Origin: Mesorhizobium sp.
GTDB taxonomy: Bacteria; Pseudomonadota; Alphaproteobacteria; Rhizobiales; Rhizobiaceae
Direction of reading: 5' to 3'
DNA length: 9,883 bases
Assembly (NCBI GenBank): GCA_030698645.1
Contig: JAUYMV010000081.1
Span: 1-9,883, forward strand
Position 1 is the stretch's first letter. Each line of letters starts with the position of its first letter. The notes under the pieces were generated by a model. The model was not told the DNA's origin and made no database searches. It saw only the letters and a list, made by a program, of their open reading frames with translations. The translations under genes were made by a program, and so were the position numbers. This document shows, piece by piece, positions 8,517 through 9,883 of this stretch.

Positions 8517-8524
8517 TAGCCGCC

Positions 8525-9604
8525 ATGAAATGGCTCGACCATGCCACCCAGACCGTCTTCGCCGACCTGAACCAGCGTGTACTCGACGCCGCTTTCGACG
8601 CCGACTATCCCGAGAACGGCAGCTTTTCCAGGCGCACCATCAAGGGCCGCGACTACTGGTACTACACCGGCTACGAGCCGCTGAGCGGTACGAAGATCCG
8701 CAAATATGTCGGACCGGCCGCCGATGCGGCGATCACCGCGCGCGCGGAGGCGTTTGACAGGATCAAGGTGGCGCTGCGCGCCCGTCTCGACGCGGTGCGC
8801 ATGCTGAGAGCGGCGGGGCTGCCCGCGCCGGACGGGCTGACTGGGGCGGTCGTCGAAAAACTGGGCAAGTCCGGCTTCTTCCGCTTGTGCGGAGTGTTGG
8901 TCGGCACGGTCGCCTTCCAGACCTATCCCGGCCTCGTGGGCGCAAGGCCGCACGGCTATTTGCAGACCGGCGACGTCGATTTCGCTCAGGACCACGGCAT
9001 TTCGGTAGGTATCGACGAGAGCGTGAACGACATCTTGGCGCGCCTGCGGGAGGTCGACGCGTCGTTCCGCGAGGTGCCGACGATTGCCGACCGGACGCGG
9101 ACGTCGATGTTCTGCAATGCAAGCGGCTTCAAGGTCGAATTTCTCGTCCCCAATCGGGGTTCGGAGGATCACGCGGCAAAGCTCACGGCGATGCCGGCAC
9201 TTGGCGGCGCGGCGGCCCAGCCTCTGCGCTATCTTGATTTCCTTATTCGCAACCCGGTCCGTTCCGTTCTGCTGCATGGCGGCGGCGTTGCCGTCACCGT
9301 GCCGGCGCCGGAGCGATATGCGATTCACAAGCTGATCGTCGCGACGTTGCGGCAAGACCGCGAGAAGAGCGCAAAGGACATCGGACAGGCCGGTTTTTTG
9401 ATCGAGGCGATGAGCCGGTTCCGCAAGCTGGACTTGGCCGACATGTGGATCGAAGCCTGGCGGCGGGGCCCGAAATGGCGCGAGGCGCTGACGCGGGGCA
9501 GGACATTGCTGTCGCCGGAGGCGCGGAGACTGCTCGCAGAAACCGTGGCGGGCGTCGCGGAGGAGTTCGGGGCCAGGAGCGAGGATGTGGGGATGGGCGG
9601 ATAG
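8525..9604 (+). CDS. GSU2403-type nucleotidyltransferase-fold protein, 359 aa
   Basis: The ATG at 8525 (MKWLDHATQTVFADL) is chosen because the family-like N-terminus begins here. No Shine-Dalgarno lies directly before it; in-frame GTG (8489) and TTG (8468) would extend the protein through the dyads and are less likely. The N-terminal part (residues 1-95) holds SFSRRTIKGRDYWYYTGYEPLSGTKIRKYVGP, usual in this family. The nucleotidyltransferase core follows: FFRLCGVLVGTVAFQTYPGL (118-137), then TGDVDFA (148-154) with the acidic pair D150/D152, and a third acidic candidate E205 in FKVEFLVP. The C-terminal part has YAIHKLIVATLRQDREKSAKDIGQA (265-289), reminiscent of AbiEii-like and MNT-like proteins. 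The protein probably transfers nucleotides or is a relative of such toxins; target and activity are unknown. The usual hG[G/S] motif appears as VGT. No antitoxin-like partner is adjacent inside the window. Confidence 0.8.
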   Translation: MKWLDHATQTVFADLNQRVLDAAFDADYPENGSFSRRTIKGRDYWYYTGYEPLSGTKIRKYVGPAADAAITARAEAFDRIKVALRARLDAVRMLRAAGLPAPDGLTGAVVEKLGKSGFFRLCGVLVGTVAFQTYPGLVGARPHGYLQTGDVDFAQDHGISVGIDESVNDILARLREVDASFREVPTIADRTRTSMFCNASGFKVEFLVPNRGSEDHAAKLTAMPALGGAAAQPLRYLDFLIRNPVRSVLLHGGGVAVTVPAPERYAIHKLIVATLRQDREKSAKDIGQAGFLIEAMSRFRKLDLADMWIEAWRRGPKWREALTRGRTLLSPEARRLLAETVAGVAEEFGARSEDVGMGG

Positions 9605-9800
9605 GCCGGGGCGTCCCGGGTTCGTTGCGGCGCCCGTGATCTCCGTTCAACCCCGATTCCACCAGCCCGCCGACAGCCGCCTCCTTTCGTCCATCGGCAA
9701 TGGCCTTCCGCGGACGTGACGGTGACGATGCGGCTTGCCGGTCCGCACGTTCGTCGACGCAGGATCGCTCCCCGAAAACGCCCAGCACGGGTCTAACCTA
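9605..9800. other. Downstream flank without a supported gene
   Basis: An open frame on the minus strand runs through here and into the nucleotidyltransferase-fold gene, but its Arg/Pro/Ser-rich translation and lack of a ribosome site mark it as a shadow. No clear hairpin terminator for the upstream gene is seen. I see nothing else. Confidence 0.4.
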
Positions 9801-9830
9801 TTGACGTTTCATGCCGATACTCTGTATGGG
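9801..9830 (+). promoter_or_regulatory. Weak promoter-like pair near the right edge
   Basis: TTGACG (9801-9806) and TATGGG (9825-9830) are 18 bp apart, in a locally AT-richer stretch (9791-9855). They could drive a gene beginning beyond the window. The evidence is consensus similarity only. Confidence 0.3.
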
Positions 9831-9883
9831 CCTGTCACTGAATTTCTAAGTTCACCTGCCAGTCTGTGCCGCCGGGCTATCTT

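Noticed and set aside
8432..8518. CRISPR-like or transposon-end repeats.
   Set aside because: There are only two dyads, the arms are short, spacers are 8 nt, and there is no transposase, target-site duplication or cas gene nearby.
8405..9355. A 316-residue minus-strand open frame opposite the nucleotidyltransferase-fold gene.
   Set aside because: Shadow of the plus-strand gene; His/Arg-rich with no domain, and it ends inside dyad-flanking sequence.
9605..9883. A tRNA or attachment site downstream of the nucleotidyltransferase-fold gene.
   Set aside because: No cloverleaf arms, T-loop sequence or repeat of a tRNA end could be found.

Overview
The window looks like chromosome of a GC-rich alphaproteobacterium of the Rhizobiales (Mesorhizobium / Phyllobacteriaceae type). 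The reasons are high GC with strongly GC-biased third codon positions, a DUF982-type small protein (a family concentrated in rhizobia), a full-length rhizobial-type pyruvate phosphate dikinase, and a C/G-rich intergenic palindrome of a kind common in this order. I name no species. No integrase, transposase, CRISPR array, rRNA or tRNA is visible.

Layout, left to right. (1) 3-1889 (+): the 3' part of a large polytopic membrane protein resembling GT-C / YfhO-like glycosyltransferases, with a soluble beta-rich C-terminal domain. (2) 1949-3832: five small genes in alternating orientation. They are an 82-aa conserved-type hypothetical (-), an 86-aa exported PepSY-like protein (+), a VOC-superfamily protein (-), a DUF982-type protein (+) and a 49-aa highly charged protein (-). 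Convergent pairs are separated by small inverted repeats that may terminate transcription. (3) 4095-5282 (+): a membrane-anchored diguanylate cyclase with an intact GGEEF active site and an intact RxxD inhibitory site. (4) 5448-8111 (+): ppdK, complete, with all expected catalytic residues. (5) 8112-8524: 413 bp without a convincing gene. It begins with a C/G-rich palindrome just after ppdK and ends with two strikingly similar dyads. (6) 8525-9604 (+): a GSU2403-type nucleotidyltransferase-fold protein. (7) 9605-9883: no supported gene, with a weak promoter-like pair near the end.

Most of the window is ordinary core chromosome: gluconeogenic/anaplerotic carbon metabolism (ppdK), c-di-GMP synthesis and small house proteins. 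The genes do not form one operon; nearly every one has its own ribosome-binding site, and orientations alternate. The part most worth a second look is 8432-9604. There, two copies of TCCGAAA-N8-TTTCGGA, 55 bp apart, sit directly in front of a nucleotidyltransferase-fold gene that lacks a recognisable Shine-Dalgarno sequence and has no partner gene in the window. This is a candidate autoregulated, possibly accessory (toxin-antitoxin or defence-like) locus, but that function is inference.
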